A stretch of 63,327 bases of DNA, from assembly GCA_045586405.1 (NCBI GenBank), contig JAZNAG010000017.1, positions 1-63,327 on the forward strand, read 5' to 3'. Positions 17,948 through 27,134 of the stretch are shown piece after piece. The translations under genes were made by a program, and so were the position numbers. How positions within the stretch are numbered: the stretch's first letter is position 1; each line of letters starts with the position of its first letter. The stretch is from SIG607 sp045586405. Its GTDB lineage: Bacteria; Bacillota; Clostridia; Oscillospirales; Acutalibacteraceae. Below the pieces are notes generated by a model, which was not told where the DNA came from, made no database searches, and saw only the letters and a program-made list of their open reading frames with translations.

Positions 17948-19065
17948 GAACAAACAATTTGCTGGGTATAATTTTTGCAAATGTTAATGACAGCTTTTTA
18001 CCCGAGCTTACCGAAAAGCGTTCTATGGCGTCCCTTCCTGTCGCAGGACGATACAGACTAATTGACTTCTCTCTTTCTTCGCTTTCAAATGCAGGTGTAA
18101 GTCAGGTAGGTATTATAACAAAAGAAAACTATCGCTCTTTACTTGACCATATCGGTAACGGCAAAGAATGGGACATTGACAGAAAATCGGGCGGTCTTTT
18201 CATTCTTCCCCCCTTTGTGTCGGGCAGAACAGACTCAGGTATTTATAAAACTCATCTTGAGGCTCTTACAGGTGTACTGCCTTTCTTAACCCGTGCAAAG
18301 CAAGATTATGTTGTTATATGCGACAGCGATGTTCTTACCAATATAGATATTGCCGAAATGTTCAAACAGCATATTGAAAGCGGTGCTGATTTCACTATTG
18401 CGTATAAGAACGGTAAAATACCGAGACAGCACGAAAAAACAATGGTGTTCACCTTAAATGATGAAAAACGTGTAGAAAAAATAGATTATATAAAGGAAAG
18501 GGCATATACTAACCTTAGTCTTGACGTAATAATTATGGGAAGACAGTTTCTTGTTGATATCATAAACAAGGCTCAAATTGAAGGTAAAAGCAGTCTTTCT
18601 AAAGAAATTATTGCACCAAACCTTGACAAGTATAAGGTAATGGGCTATGAAGTAACCTCCTTTGCTGAGGTTATGGACGGAATGAAGAGTTATTTTGACC
18701 TTAATATGAAAATGCTTGACAGCAAGGTAAGAAAACAGCTTTTTAGCAGAGAATGCCCCGTATACACGAAAACCCACGACAGTATGCCTGCAAAATACTG
18801 TATAGGCAGTAATGTTGTAAACTGCCTTATAGCCGACGGATGTGTTATTGAGGGTGAGGTTAAAAACTGTATACTTTTCAGAAATGTGCAGATTAAAAAA
18901 GGCGCTGTGGTTGAAAATTCTATAATAATGCAGAATGCCGTTATAGACGAAAATGCGCGTGTTTCTTACGCTGTTATGGATAAGCAATCTATTGTCAGCC
19001 AAAACCAAAAGGTAGAAGGAAACGTTAAAAAGATAGCCGTTATTAAAAAAGGAGAAAAAATATGA
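17944..19065 (+). CDS. glgD: GlgD, regulatory subunit of ADP-glucose pyrophosphorylase
   Basis: A 373-residue GlgC paralogue found in Firmicutes. It keeps the fold (LPVAGRYRLIDFSLSSLSNA and a C-terminal beta-helix) but lacks the GGxGxRL nucleotide loop at its N-terminus (LLGIIFANVNDSFL). It therefore acts as a helper subunit that stimulates GlgC rather than as an enzyme. The start overlaps glgC by 4 bases, which suits 1:1 assembly. Confidence 0.95.
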   Translation: MRTNNLLGIIFANVNDSFLPELTEKRSMASLPVAGRYRLIDFSLSSLSNAGVSQVGIITKENYRSLLDHIGNGKEWDIDRKSGGLFILPPFVSGRTDSGIYKTHLEALTGVLPFLTRAKQDYVVICDSDVLTNIDIAEMFKQHIESGADFTIAYKNGKIPRQHEKTMVFTLNDEKRVEKIDYIKERAYTNLSLDVIIMGRQFLVDIINKAQIEGKSSLSKEIIAPNLDKYKVMGYEVTSFAEVMDGMKSYFDLNMKMLDSKVRKQLFSRECPVYTKTHDSMPAKYCIGSNVVNCLIADGCVIEGEVKNCILFRNVQIKKGAVVENSIIMQNAVIDENARVSYAVMDKQSIVSQNQKVEGNVKKIAVIKKGEKI

Positions 19066-20483
19066 AAATTCTATATGCCGCCAGTGAAGCATATCCCTTT
19101 GCTATGTCAGGTGGACTCGCCGATGTAGCAGGCGCGCTTCCAAAAGCACTTCGCAGAAGACTTGTAGGCTGCAGAGTGGTAATGCCCCTTTATGACAGTG
19201 TGCCCGAAAGTCTTCGTGCCAATATGAATTTCGTAACAAGTATTACCGTGCCTGTTGCCTGGCGCAGACAGTATTGCGGTATATTCGAGGCAAAGGCAGA
19301 CGGCGTAATATATTATCTTCTTGATAATCAGTATTACTTTAAAAGAGACGGTCTTTACGGCTTTTATGACGATGCAGAGCGATTTGCTTTCTTCTCCCGC
19401 GCTGTGCTTGAAATGATACAGTATATCGACTATAAACCCGATATAATTCACTGTAACGACTGGCAGACTGCTCTTATCCCCGTCTTTCTTAACGCTCTTT
19501 ACAGAGAAAATGAGGTTCATAAAAACATTCATACTGTATTTACCATTCATAATATTCAGTATCAGGGTAAGTACGGTTATGAGCTTATCGGTGATGTTTT
19601 AGGTCTTCCCGAAGGTTATTCGCGTGTTGTTGAGTACGATAACTGCGTCAACTTTATGAAGGGCGGTATACAGGAAGCAGACAGAGTTACCACCGTATCG
19701 CCCACCTATGCAAAGGAAATTCTTGATCCTTATTATTCTCACGGTCTTGACGGAATTTTAAAAGATTTATCAGACAAAGTGTCGGGTATAGTAAACGGTA
19801 TTGATACAGAGGTTTATAACCCCGAAACCGATGAAAATATTTTTGCAAATTTCAGCGCAGAAGAAATGGATAAAAAGGTGCTTAATAAAACAGAGCTTCA
19901 GAAAGAGCTGTCGCTTCCTGTCAGAGAAGACGTACCGGTTATAGGTATTGTTACCCGTCTTGTTAAGCATAAAGGGCTTGACCTTGTAAAGCACGTTTTT
20001 GAAGATATCTTAAAGGCTGATGTTCAGTTTATGATACTTGGCTCAGGCGAGTGGGAGTTTGAATCTTTCTTTAATGAAATGGCTCAGAAATATCCCCAAA
20101 AGGTTGCCTTTAAAATGGGCTTTATACCTGCACTGGCTCGAAAAATTTATGCAGGTGCCGATATTTTCCTTATGCCAAGCCAGAGTGAGCCCTGCGGCCT
20201 TGCTCAGATGGTGGCGCTTCGTTACGGAACCATTCCCATTGTCAGAGAAACGGGCGGCCTTGCCGATACAATAAAGGACAGCGGAGATAACGAGGGCAAC
20301 GGCTTTACCTTTAAGAGCTATAATGCCCACGATATGCTGGAGACTGTATGGCGTGCACTTCAGGGTTACTCCAATAAACAAGGCTTTGCTACCCTTAAAA
20401 AACGCGCTATGGAGTGTGATAACAGTTGGGGTAAATCGGCAGGGGAGTATATAAAGCTCTATAAACAAATACTTGGCAAATAA
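19062..20483 (+). CDS. glgA: Glycogen synthase (ADP-glucose)
   Basis: A 473-residue GT5 glycosyltransferase that adds glucose from ADP-glucose to the non-reducing ends of glycogen. The start carries the KILYAASEAYPFAMSGGLAD motif with the ADP-glucose-binding Lys-x-Gly-Gly variant SGGLADV. The acid motif is FTIHNIQYQGKYG. The C-terminal GT-B half shows GIVTRLVKHKGLDLV and MPSQSEPCGLAQM with the catalytic Glu. Overlaps glgD by 4 bases and ends the operon. Confidence 0.95.
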   Translation: MKILYAASEAYPFAMSGGLADVAGALPKALRRRLVGCRVVMPLYDSVPESLRANMNFVTSITVPVAWRRQYCGIFEAKADGVIYYLLDNQYYFKRDGLYGFYDDAERFAFFSRAVLEMIQYIDYKPDIIHCNDWQTALIPVFLNALYRENEVHKNIHTVFTIHNIQYQGKYGYELIGDVLGLPEGYSRVVEYDNCVNFMKGGIQEADRVTTVSPTYAKEILDPYYSHGLDGILKDLSDKVSGIVNGIDTEVYNPETDENIFANFSAEEMDKKVLNKTELQKELSLPVREDVPVIGIVTRLVKHKGLDLVKHVFEDILKADVQFMILGSGEWEFESFFNEMAQKYPQKVAFKMGFIPALARKIYAGADIFLMPSQSEPCGLAQMVALRYGTIPIVRETGGLADTIKDSGDNEGNGFTFKSYNAHDMLETVWRALQGYSNKQGFATLKKRAMECDNSWGKSAGEYIKLYKQILGK

Positions 20484-20503
20484 GCCAATGTGTGATATAA
20501 TGC

Positions 20504-20529
20504 GGACGGTGATATTCACCGTCCTTTTT
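20504..20529 (+). terminator. Terminator of the glycogen operon
   Basis: A perfect 9-bp stem (GGACGGTGA / TCACCGTCC) with loop TAT and a T5 tail, 20 bases after glgA. Confidence 0.85.
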
Positions 20530-20562
20530 ACATATTGTATATTAAAAGAAGGGTGTTTTGTT

Positions 20563-21408
20563 ATGGGAATAATTATTGTTGCAATAATTTTCGGTATAAT
20601 CGAAGGAATTACCGAATGGTTGCCCGTAAGCAGTACGGGACATTTAATATTATTTGAAGAAATACTGCCCCAGTATGTCTCTAAAGACGTATGGGATATG
20701 TTTTTGGTTATTATTCAGCTGGGCGCTATTTTAGCTTCGGTTATTCTGTTTTGGAACAAAATATGGCCGTTTCAGATGCCAAGCAAAGAAAAAAGCAAAA
20801 GCATTATAAAAAAGGATAGCTTTGTACTTTGGTTTAAGGTTGTAATAGCCACCATACCGGGCGTTGTTTTTGTACTGCTGGGGCTTGATGAAATATGCGA
20901 TAAATATTTTTATAATTCAACAGGCGTTGCTATAGCCTTAATTGCTTTCGGTATCTTCTTTATACTGATTGAGAGATATAATAAAAAGAGAATTCCAAAA
21001 TTTGAAGGTCTTGGGGATATAACCTATACTATTGCTCTTTATATAGGTCTGTTTCAGCTTTTAGCTGCCGCCTTCCCCGGCACCAGCCGTTCAGGCGCAA
21101 CAATTCTGGGCGCACTGCTGCTTGGTGTATCACGTGTTGCGGCTTCAGAGTTCACCTTTATTCTGGCTATCCCCGCCATGCTTGGCGCCAGTGCCCTTAA
21201 AATACTTGACTTTATGGAAAAGGGTATAGCCTTGCAAAATAACGATATTATATTTTTAAGTGTTGGTACCGTTTGCGCATTCATAGTATCGGTACTTGCA
21301 ATTAAGTTCCTTATGGGCTATATTAAAAAGCATAATTTTGAGGTATTCGGCTATTACCGTATAATAATAGGTATTATAGTTATTCTGTATTTTGCTTTGT
21401 TAAAATAA
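20563..21408 (+). CDS. uppP: Undecaprenyl-diphosphatase (BacA family)
   Basis: A 281-residue membrane phosphatase that recycles undecaprenyl diphosphate for cell-wall and polymer synthesis. The active-site motifs are EGITEWLPVSSTGH near the N-terminus and FPGTSRSGATILGALLLG in the second half. About eight membrane helices are visible. The start at 20563 has GAAGGGTG upstream; the in-frame extension before it runs into the glgA terminator. Confidence 0.95.
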   Translation: MGIIIVAIIFGIIEGITEWLPVSSTGHLILFEEILPQYVSKDVWDMFLVIIQLGAILASVILFWNKIWPFQMPSKEKSKSIIKKDSFVLWFKVVIATIPGVVFVLLGLDEICDKYFYNSTGVAIALIAFGIFFILIERYNKKRIPKFEGLGDITYTIALYIGLFQLLAAAFPGTSRSGATILGALLLGVSRVAASEFTFILAIPAMLGASALKILDFMEKGIALQNNDIIFLSVGTVCAFIVSVLAIKFLMGYIKKHNFEVFGYYRIIIGIIVILYFALLK

Positions 21409-21411
21409 TGG

Positions 21412-21440
21412 TTGACATATCTTAAAAACTGTAATAGAAT
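21412..21440 (+). promoter_or_regulatory. Promoter of the T-box/trpB unit
   Basis: TTGACA, 17 bases, TAGAAT, starting 3 bases after uppP. A near-consensus promoter. Confidence 0.8.
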
Positions 21441-21446
21441 ATTAAA

Positions 21447-21705
21447 AACAAAACCGATGAGTAAGAAGAGTAATTTATCTTAAAACTTTCAGAGAGCCGT
21501 GAAGGGTGGAAAACGGCAGTGAAGAGGTAAATGAATGGGCTTACGAGGGCGACCTGAATATTAAAGTAGGGAAGACGGATGCCGACCGTTACAGCGGATA
21601 GCATATTTTTGTATGTGAAGTGTGCCGAAAGGCAAAGTCGGGTGGTACCGCGGATTTATTTATTCGTCCCGAGTCTGTTTATCAGACTCGGGTTTTATTT
21701 TTTTT
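21447..21705 (+). ncRNA. Tryptophan-specific T-box leader
   Basis: All main T-box parts are readable. The stem I distal region has the AG-bulge AGAGAGCCG and GGGTGGAAAACGG. The specifier region GAA-TGG-G places a Trp codon at 21536-21538. The T-box core GGGTGGTACCGCG is at 21640-21652. The terminator is a perfect 10-bp stem CCCGAGTCTG / CAGACTCGGG at 21668-21692 with a long T-run. Uncharged tRNA-Trp should bind, favour the antiterminator and switch on trpB. The 100 bases between terminator and trpB hold no gene. Confidence 0.92.
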
Positions 21706-21808
21706 AGTCAGGAATGATTTTATGTTTAATTTGCCTTTTCGATGGCGACCTTTCACTTGATTTTTTCTAAAAATATGATATATTACTATTATCGGAGGAA
21801 AGTAAATT

Positions 21809-23026
21809 ATGATTTATAACGGAATTGATTTTGATACCTATTTAAAAAATTATCCTGATGCCGACGGATATTTCGGCAGATACGGCGGTGCCTATGTAAA
21901 CGATGAACTTAAAAAGGCTATGAATGAAATTACAGAGGCATATTTTACAATTTGCAAATCCAGAAAGTTTATTGACGAACTGAGAAGAATAAGAAAAGAA
22001 TTTCAGGGCAGACCTACCCCTATTTCTCACCTTGAACGCTTATCTAACAGTCTTGGTAATGTTCAGCTTTATGTAAAAAGAGAAGACTTAAACCATACCG
22101 GCGCTCATAAACTTAATCACTGTATGGGGGAGGCTCTTCTTGCTAAGTATATGGGCAAGAAAAAGCTTATTGCCGAAACGGGTGCCGGTCAGCACGGCGT
22201 TGCTATTGCTCCCGCCGCCGCTTATTTCGGTCTTGAGTGCGATGTTTATATGGGTAGCGTTGATATTAAAAAACAGGCTCCCAATGTTGCAAGAATGAAA
22301 ATTCTCGGCGCAAACGTTGTTGAGGTAACTCATGGCCTTGCTACCTTGAAAGAGGCGGTTGACGCAGCTTTCGAAGCCTATGCAAAAGACTATGAGAACA
22401 GTATTTACTGTATCGGCAGTGTTGTTGGTCCTCATCCTTTTCCAATGATGGTAAGAGATTTCCAGAGTGTTGTAGGTATTGAGGCAAGAGAACAGTTTGT
22501 AGAGATGACAGGCGAACTTCCCGATGCGGTTGTTGCCTGTGTAGGCGGCGGCTCAAACTCTGCAGGTTTCTTTGCAGGTTTCCTTAACGATCCCGTTGAT
22601 ATTTACGGTGTTGAGCCTCTTGGCAGAGGAACAAAAATGGGTGACCACGCCGCTTCTCTTCAGTACGGTACTGAAGGTGTTATGCACGGCTTTAACAGTA
22701 TAATGCTGAAGGATGAAAAAGGTGATCCCGCTCCCGTATATTCTGTTGCAAGCGGTCTTGATTATCCCTCCAGCGGCCCTGAACATGCATTCCTGCATAC
22801 TCTCGGCAGAGTAAAATATGATGTTATCGGTGACGATGATACTATCGACGCATTCTTTACTCTTTCCCGTCTTGAAGGCATAATCCCTGCAATAGAAAGT
22901 TCTCACGCTGTGGCTTACGGTATGAAGCTGGCAAGAGAAATGAAAAAGGGCAGCGTTCTTATCAACCTCTCAGGCAGAGGCGATAAGGATATGGACTATA
23001 TAATTGAAAATTACGGAATAAGATAA
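21809..23026 (+). CDS. trpB: Tryptophan synthase beta subunit
   Basis: A 405-residue PLP enzyme that joins indole and serine to tryptophan. The PLP lysine is in NHTGAHKLNHCMGE, followed by ETGAGQHG. The phosphate loop is GGGSNSAG and the C-terminal motif is LSGRGDKDM. GGAGG precedes the ATG. No trpA or other trp gene is adjacent; the neighbours are uppP and a SLOG gene. With a Trp T-box in front, it may salvage external indole or serve a trp pathway encoded elsewhere. Confidence 0.95.
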   Translation: MIYNGIDFDTYLKNYPDADGYFGRYGGAYVNDELKKAMNEITEAYFTICKSRKFIDELRRIRKEFQGRPTPISHLERLSNSLGNVQLYVKREDLNHTGAHKLNHCMGEALLAKYMGKKKLIAETGAGQHGVAIAPAAAYFGLECDVYMGSVDIKKQAPNVARMKILGANVVEVTHGLATLKEAVDAAFEAYAKDYENSIYCIGSVVGPHPFPMMVRDFQSVVGIEAREQFVEMTGELPDAVVACVGGGSNSAGFFAGFLNDPVDIYGVEPLGRGTKMGDHAASLQYGTEGVMHGFNSIMLKDEKGDPAPVYSVASGLDYPSSGPEHAFLHTLGRVKYDVIGDDDTIDAFFTLSRLEGIIPAIESSHAVAYGMKLAREMKKGSVLINLSGRGDKDMDYIIENYGIR

Positions 23027-23036
23027 AAAATCAAAA

Positions 23037-23076
23037 GGGAGACACTTTATAAGAAGTTGTCTCCCTCACTTTTTAT
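23037..23076 (+). terminator. Terminator of trpB
   Basis: GGGAGACA and TGTCTCCC pair around a 13-base loop, followed by TCACTTTTT. It overlaps the 3' end of the convergent SLOG gene. Confidence 0.75.
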
Positions 23077-23492
23077 GAAATATTTATAACCTTCTTACCT
23101 TTTCTTTCGGCAAGAGCCTTAAATTCAGCTGCACCTCCGGTAATATGAGTCATATAAGTAATCACTATATCTGATTTGTCAATCATTAATTTGTTTCTTT
23201 CGATAATTCGTACTCTGTGCGGTTTTGAATTTAGTTCGTCGAAATAAATACTGTCAGAGAAGTCTTTATTGTTCGGCTTTGTAGGGATATACGCAAGTAC
23301 AACGTAATAATTTATTTCGTGTGTTTTCTTAATTTCTTTAAGTAGATTTCTTGCCATTTGGTCAAATGAACCATTGTTTCCTACATAAAAAATATTTGTG
23401 TTGCTGTTTTCAATTAAATCTATTAAGATTTTCCTTAAAGGCTCTTTAACTGTTGCAGGTGTGTCTCTATGACCGAAGAAAGTACAGACCAT
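23073..23492 (-). CDS. SLOG-superfamily (YpsA/DUF1273-like) protein
   Basis: A 139-residue Rossmann-like protein. The start VCTFFGHRDT, the glycine loop FYVGNNGSFDQMA and the late SDIVITYMTHITGGAAEF match the SLOG nucleotide-binding superfamily. Some members bind nucleotide or ADP-ribose derivatives. The start has GGAGGT upstream. It is divergent from a small Cro/C1 regulator. No specific role can be given. Confidence 0.7.
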   Translation of the reverse strand: MVCTFFGHRDTPATVKEPLRKILIDLIENSNTNIFYVGNNGSFDQMARNLLKEIKKTHEINYYVVLAYIPTKPNNKDFSDSIYFDELNSKPHRVRIIERNKLMIDKSDIVITYMTHITGGAAEFKALAERKGKKVINIS

Positions 23493-23585
23493 AATTACCT
23501 CCTAAATATGCCCAATATTAGAGCATTTTATATGACCATTATATCGAGCATAATAAAAATATGCAAGATATTTTGGAGGCATATT

Positions 23586-23798
23586 ATGATTACTTATACA
23601 CCTTTATGGGAAACATTGAAGAAAAAAGGAATGTCTACCTATACTTTAAGGGTTAAATTTAATATAAGCGGAAGTACAGTTCAGCGTTTGCGCAGAAATA
23701 TGTCGATTTCAACAAACACGCTGGATGACCTTTGCGAACTGTTAGAATGTTCTGTATCGGATATCGTTGAGCATATACCGAAGAACAAGCAAAAGTGA
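23586..23798 (+). CDS. Small Cro/C1-type (XRE) helix-turn-helix regulator
   Basis: A 70-residue protein made of one XRE domain: WETLKKKGMSTYTLRVKFNI, then GSTVQRLRRN as recognition helix and LDDLCELLECSVSDIVEHIP. This resembles the YozG group. The start at 23586 is chosen because GGAGG lies just upstream; the longer in-frame ORF to 23469 overlaps the divergent gene. Divergent from the SLOG gene, which it may control. Confidence 0.8.
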   Translation: MITYTPLWETLKKKGMSTYTLRVKFNISGSTVQRLRRNMSISTNTLDDLCELLECSVSDIVEHIPKNKQK

Positions 23799-23803
23799 AT
23801 TAT

Positions 23804-23835
23804 AAAAAAAGAGCAACGGAAGTTGCTCTTTTTTT
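23804..23835. terminator. Bidirectional terminator
   Basis: GAGCAAC / GTTGCTC with a 4-base loop, framed by A7 and T7 tracts, between the convergent XRE gene and mtaB. Confidence 0.85.
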
Positions 23836-25120
23836 ATATTTCACCAATAAGGATATTTTTTTCTTTTTGTATGATTTTTGTATCAATAAGCATACCCGAT
23901 ATATCTTTATCAGATTTCACCTTAACCTGACAGTAGTTTTTGGTAAAGCCGTGAAAATATCCGTCTTTGTCTTTTGTTTCAAAAAGTACGTCATAGGTTT
24001 TTCCGATATGCTTTTCTAAAAATTCAAGCTCACTTTTATTTGTGGCATCTATCATTTCTTTGCTTCGGCGTGATTTTTCTGACTTTTCCACCTGATTTTG
24101 AAGCCCAAAGGCTACGGTGCCCTCTCGCCGTGAATAAGCAAATATATGGGCAGAGGCAAATCCTATTTCTTTGGCAAAGGAAAGTGAAGCGTTAAATTCT
24201 TCTTTTGTTTCACCCACAAAACCTACCATAATATCGGTGGTAATGGCGGCGTTTTCAAACTGACTTCTTATACGCTCTACCAAATCTCTGTAAAAAGCGG
24301 TGTCATAATGACGGTTCATTCGTTTAAGGGTGGCATCACAGCCCGACTGCAGTGATAAATGAAACTGTGGGCAGAATTTTTCTTCGTTTTTAAGCCTTAT
24401 TAGCATTTCATCGGTTATATGGTCAGGCTCAAGGGAACCGAGTCTTACTCTTTTAATACCTTCCACCGAGCAAACGGCGCTAACTGCATCGCAAATATTA
24501 CCCTTGGTATCTTTGCCGTAAGAGGTAAGGTTTATGCCCACAAGCACAACCTCGCTAAAGCCTTTTTTACTTAAAATTTCGGCCTCACTTTTTATTTCGT
24601 CAATACTTTTTGAACGAATAGGGCCTCTGGCTGTAGGGATTATACAATAACTGCAGTATCTGTCACAGCCGTCCTGTATTTTCATAAAGGCGCGGGTGCG
24701 CTCTTCAAAGTCGGTTATACATTTTGTGTTGAAGGTTTCTTTTCTTTTATGCTTTTCTATTTTTACTATTCTTTCGCCATTAGAGAGAAACTGCTTGACA
24801 AGGCTTGGAAGTTGGCTGTGGTCGGTGTTGCCAAGTACAATATCGGCTTCTTTTAAAACCTCGGCATCTTTCGGGAAAGCCTGAGGCATACAGCCCGTAA
24901 GCACAATAACAGCACCCGGGCAAAGTGTACGGTAGCGCCGTACTGCCTGCCTTGTTTTGCGGTCACTCTCTCCCGTTACGGTGCAGGAATTTATTATAAA
25001 AACATCAGCATCTTCAGGGATAGTTGTAATAACGTGACCTTCTTTTTCAAAAAGCTCACGCATAACCTGAGTTTCATATTGGTTAACCTTGCAGCCAAGT
25101 GTATAAAAAGCAATTTTCAA
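23834..25120 (-). CDS. mtaB: tRNA t6A37 methylthiotransferase MtaB
   Basis: A 428-residue radical-SAM methylthiotransferase that converts t6A37 to ms2t6A37 in tRNAs reading ANN codons. It shows the N-terminal UPF0004 domain (FYTLGCKVNQYETQ, INSCTVTGESDRKTRQ, VLTGCMPQA) with three cluster cysteines. The radical-SAM motif is CDRYCSYC, followed by a C-terminal TRAM domain. KVNQYE and the length separate it from MiaB and RimO. A single-gene unit. Confidence 0.93.
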   Translation of the reverse strand: MKIAFYTLGCKVNQYETQVMRELFEKEGHVITTIPEDADVFIINSCTVTGESDRKTRQAVRRYRTLCPGAVIVLTGCMPQAFPKDAEVLKEADIVLGNTDHSQLPSLVKQFLSNGERIVKIEKHKRKETFNTKCITDFEERTRAFMKIQDGCDRYCSYCIIPTARGPIRSKSIDEIKSEAEILSKKGFSEVVLVGINLTSYGKDTKGNICDAVSAVCSVEGIKRVRLGSLEPDHITDEMLIRLKNEEKFCPQFHLSLQSGCDATLKRMNRHYDTAFYRDLVERIRSQFENAAITTDIMVGFVGETKEEFNASLSFAKEIGFASAHIFAYSRREGTVAFGLQNQVEKSEKSRRSKEMIDATNKSELEFLEKHIGKTYDVLFETKDKDGYFHGFTKNYCQVKVKSDKDISGMLIDTKIIQKEKNILIGEI

Positions 25121-25173
25121 GAAAATCCCTCCGAAAACCTATTTTACTATAAACGGCCGTCTTTTTCAAGTGC

Positions 25174-25202
25174 TTGACAAACGGTGTCGAAAAATGTAAA
25201 AT
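25174..25202 (+). promoter_or_regulatory. Promoter of the HPr-like gene
   Basis: TTGACA, 17 bases, TAAAAT. AGGAGG follows ahead of the ATG. Confidence 0.8.
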
Positions 25203-25225
25203 GATAAAAACAGGAGGACGTCTTT

Positions 25226-25459
25226 ATGATAACTAAAACAATTCTTCTTAACAATATTGAAAATGTTAACCGCTTTGTCAGTAAAATGGCAGAAAAAGAT
25301 TATGAAGTAGATTTATCTCTTGGCAAATATCTTGTTAATGCCAAGTCCATTATGGGTGTTTTAAGCCTTGACCTGACACAACCTGTTACCGTTAAAGCCG
25401 ATACCGATGATGAGACTTTATTGGAAGAAATAAAAGAATATGATATATCAGAAAAATAA
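25226..25459 (+). CDS. HPr-family protein lacking the catalytic histidine
   Basis: A 77-residue HPr-fold protein. LVNAKSIMGVLSLDL matches the HPr region with the regulatory serine (Ser41 here, Ser46 in HPr). The usual active-site loop GLHARPA is replaced by NIENVNRFV, so there is no His15 to carry phosphate from Enzyme I. It cannot act in sugar phosphotransfer. It could, like Crh, act only through serine phosphorylation, but this is inference. A single-gene unit with a strong promoter and its own terminator. Confidence 0.8.
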   Translation: MITKTILLNNIENVNRFVSKMAEKDYEVDLSLGKYLVNAKSIMGVLSLDLTQPVTVKADTDDETLLEEIKEYDISEK

Positions 25460-25488
25460 GGCAGTATAAACTGCCTTATTTTTTTATT
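25455..25488. terminator. Bidirectional terminator
   Basis: An 11-bp stem AATAAGGCAGT / ACTGCCTTATT with loop ATAA and flanking A and T tracts. It overlaps the HPr-like stop codon and the 3' end of the convergent ABC gene. Confidence 0.85.
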
Positions 25489-27134
25489 ATTTTTGAATTT
25501 TCAAGATGTAAATGATTATCACAAATTCCCTCTGACAGTGTTCTGTGGGTTACAAGAATAATGGTTTTGTCACGAAGCTTTTTCAGACTGTCTAACATTT
25601 TTGCTTCGGTTTCACTGTCAAGAGCAGAGGTTGCCTCGTCAAGTAAAATTATTGGTGCGTCGCAAATCAAAGCTCTTGCAATGGCTATACGCTGAGACTG
25701 TCCTTCCGAAACGCCCAGCCCGTCTTCACCTACGTAGGTGTCAAGCCCGTCTTTTAAGGTTGACAGCCATTCTTTAAGCTGTGCCGTTTCAATAGCCTTT
25801 TCCATCTTTTCGGGGTTTATGTTTACGGCGCAAAGCGTAATGTTTTCTTTAATTGTGCCCGACAGCACCATATTACCCTGCGGTACGTAAGAAAACAACG
25901 CGCGTGTAGAAGCGTTTATATCGTATTTGCCGTCAAAGGAAAGCTTACCACCCTTTGCATCGTTGTAACCTAAAAGCAGTTTAAACAGGGTGCTTTTACC
26001 GACACCCGATTCGCCCGTAACAGCCGTTATACTGCCACGCTTTAAACTAAACGAGCAATTCTTCAAAATTTCGTGTTCGTTATAAGAAAAACTTAAATTA
26101 TCAGCTCTAATCTCGGTGAACACGTCTTTAATGGTATCCATAACCTGCTTGTCCAAAGGACGAAGTTCTTCTTCAAGGTCAATAATCTCACTTATTCTTT
26201 CACTTGACGCCAACATACTCTGGTATGCAGGAATAATTCCCGAAATGCTCTGCATGGGAGCGCGAAGCTGAGAAATAATCTGTAAAAATGCAATAAGCGA
26301 ACCGTAGGTAACAATGCCTGCCTTTATACCCGAGGCACCCCATAAAAGTACAAGGAAATAACCTGCGGTAAAGAAAATATACATGCCAACTGAATATACA
26401 ATGCTCAGCGTGTTTCGTTGAATCTTTATACGGTAATTATCCTCTTGCAGATTATCGAGCTTTTTATACATAGGCTTAAGCGACGAAAAAGATTTTATAA
26501 CGCTTAAGTTTTTAAAGCTTTCCTGTAAAAAGGATTTAAGATTACCTTCACTCTGCTGATGCTTTGTGTGAAGATAACGGTACTTGTGACCTACCAGTTT
26601 GCATATAGCGGGAACGGTAACGCCCAGCAGAATAATAGCGGCGGCAAATTTCCAGTCAATAATAAGAATGGCAATACTGCCGGTAATTATTCTTGAGACA
26701 ATTGATACTACAGTGGGTACTATAGAAGAAACGGTAGAAACAACAACCGAAGTATCGGAAGAAAAACGGTTTAAAAGGTCTCCCGAATGATACTCGTTTA
26801 CATTGTTAAGCTTTTTTGTAAGCAGTGTGTGGTAAAGCCCTTTTTTGATAGCCATTGACATTTTAGATGAGGTAACGGCATGAAGATGTGAAGTAAGGGC
26901 GGCAGATACAACCTGAAATACAACAAGGCAGACGACAATAAGGGCGAGAGGCAAAAGTTTGCCGTTTATCTCACCCGTCGCAACATCTATTATCTTTTTT
27001 GAAATAAGTGCTAATGCTATGTAGGTAACCGAAGTAAAAACCGATAAAACCGAAGAAATAATGATTCTTACCAGTTGGCTTTTTAAACAACTTCGGATAA
27101 GCTTTACAGCAGTATGCGAAACCTTCTTATTCAA
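25476..27134 (-). CDS. ABC exporter (fused membrane and ATPase domains)
   Basis: A 552-residue half-transporter. Six membrane helices fill about the first 310 residues. The ATPase domain follows with Walker A GESGVGKST, signature VSEGQSQR (a variant of LSGGQ), Walker B IILLDEATSALD and the H-loop VTHRT. Such exporters move lipids, drugs or peptides out of the cell as dimers. There is no C39 peptidase domain at the N-terminus. The start overlaps the upstream PqqD-like gene by 8 bases, so the two are coupled, which points to a peptide-related substrate. Confidence 0.88.
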   Translation of the reverse strand: MNKKVSHTAVKLIRSCLKSQLVRIIISSVLSVFTSVTYIALALISKKIIDVATGEINGKLLPLALIVVCLVVFQVVSAALTSHLHAVTSSKMSMAIKKGLYHTLLTKKLNNVNEYHSGDLLNRFSSDTSVVVSTVSSIVPTVVSIVSRIITGSIAILIIDWKFAAAIILLGVTVPAICKLVGHKYRYLHTKHQQSEGNLKSFLQESFKNLSVIKSFSSLKPMYKKLDNLQEDNYRIKIQRNTLSIVYSVGMYIFFTAGYFLVLLWGASGIKAGIVTYGSLIAFLQIISQLRAPMQSISGIIPAYQSMLASSERISEIIDLEEELRPLDKQVMDTIKDVFTEIRADNLSFSYNEHEILKNCSFSLKRGSITAVTGESGVGKSTLFKLLLGYNDAKGGKLSFDGKYDINASTRALFSYVPQGNMVLSGTIKENITLCAVNINPEKMEKAIETAQLKEWLSTLKDGLDTYVGEDGLGVSEGQSQRIAIARALICDAPIILLDEATSALDSETEAKMLDSLKKLRDKTIILVTHRTLSEGICDNHLHLENSKIIKK

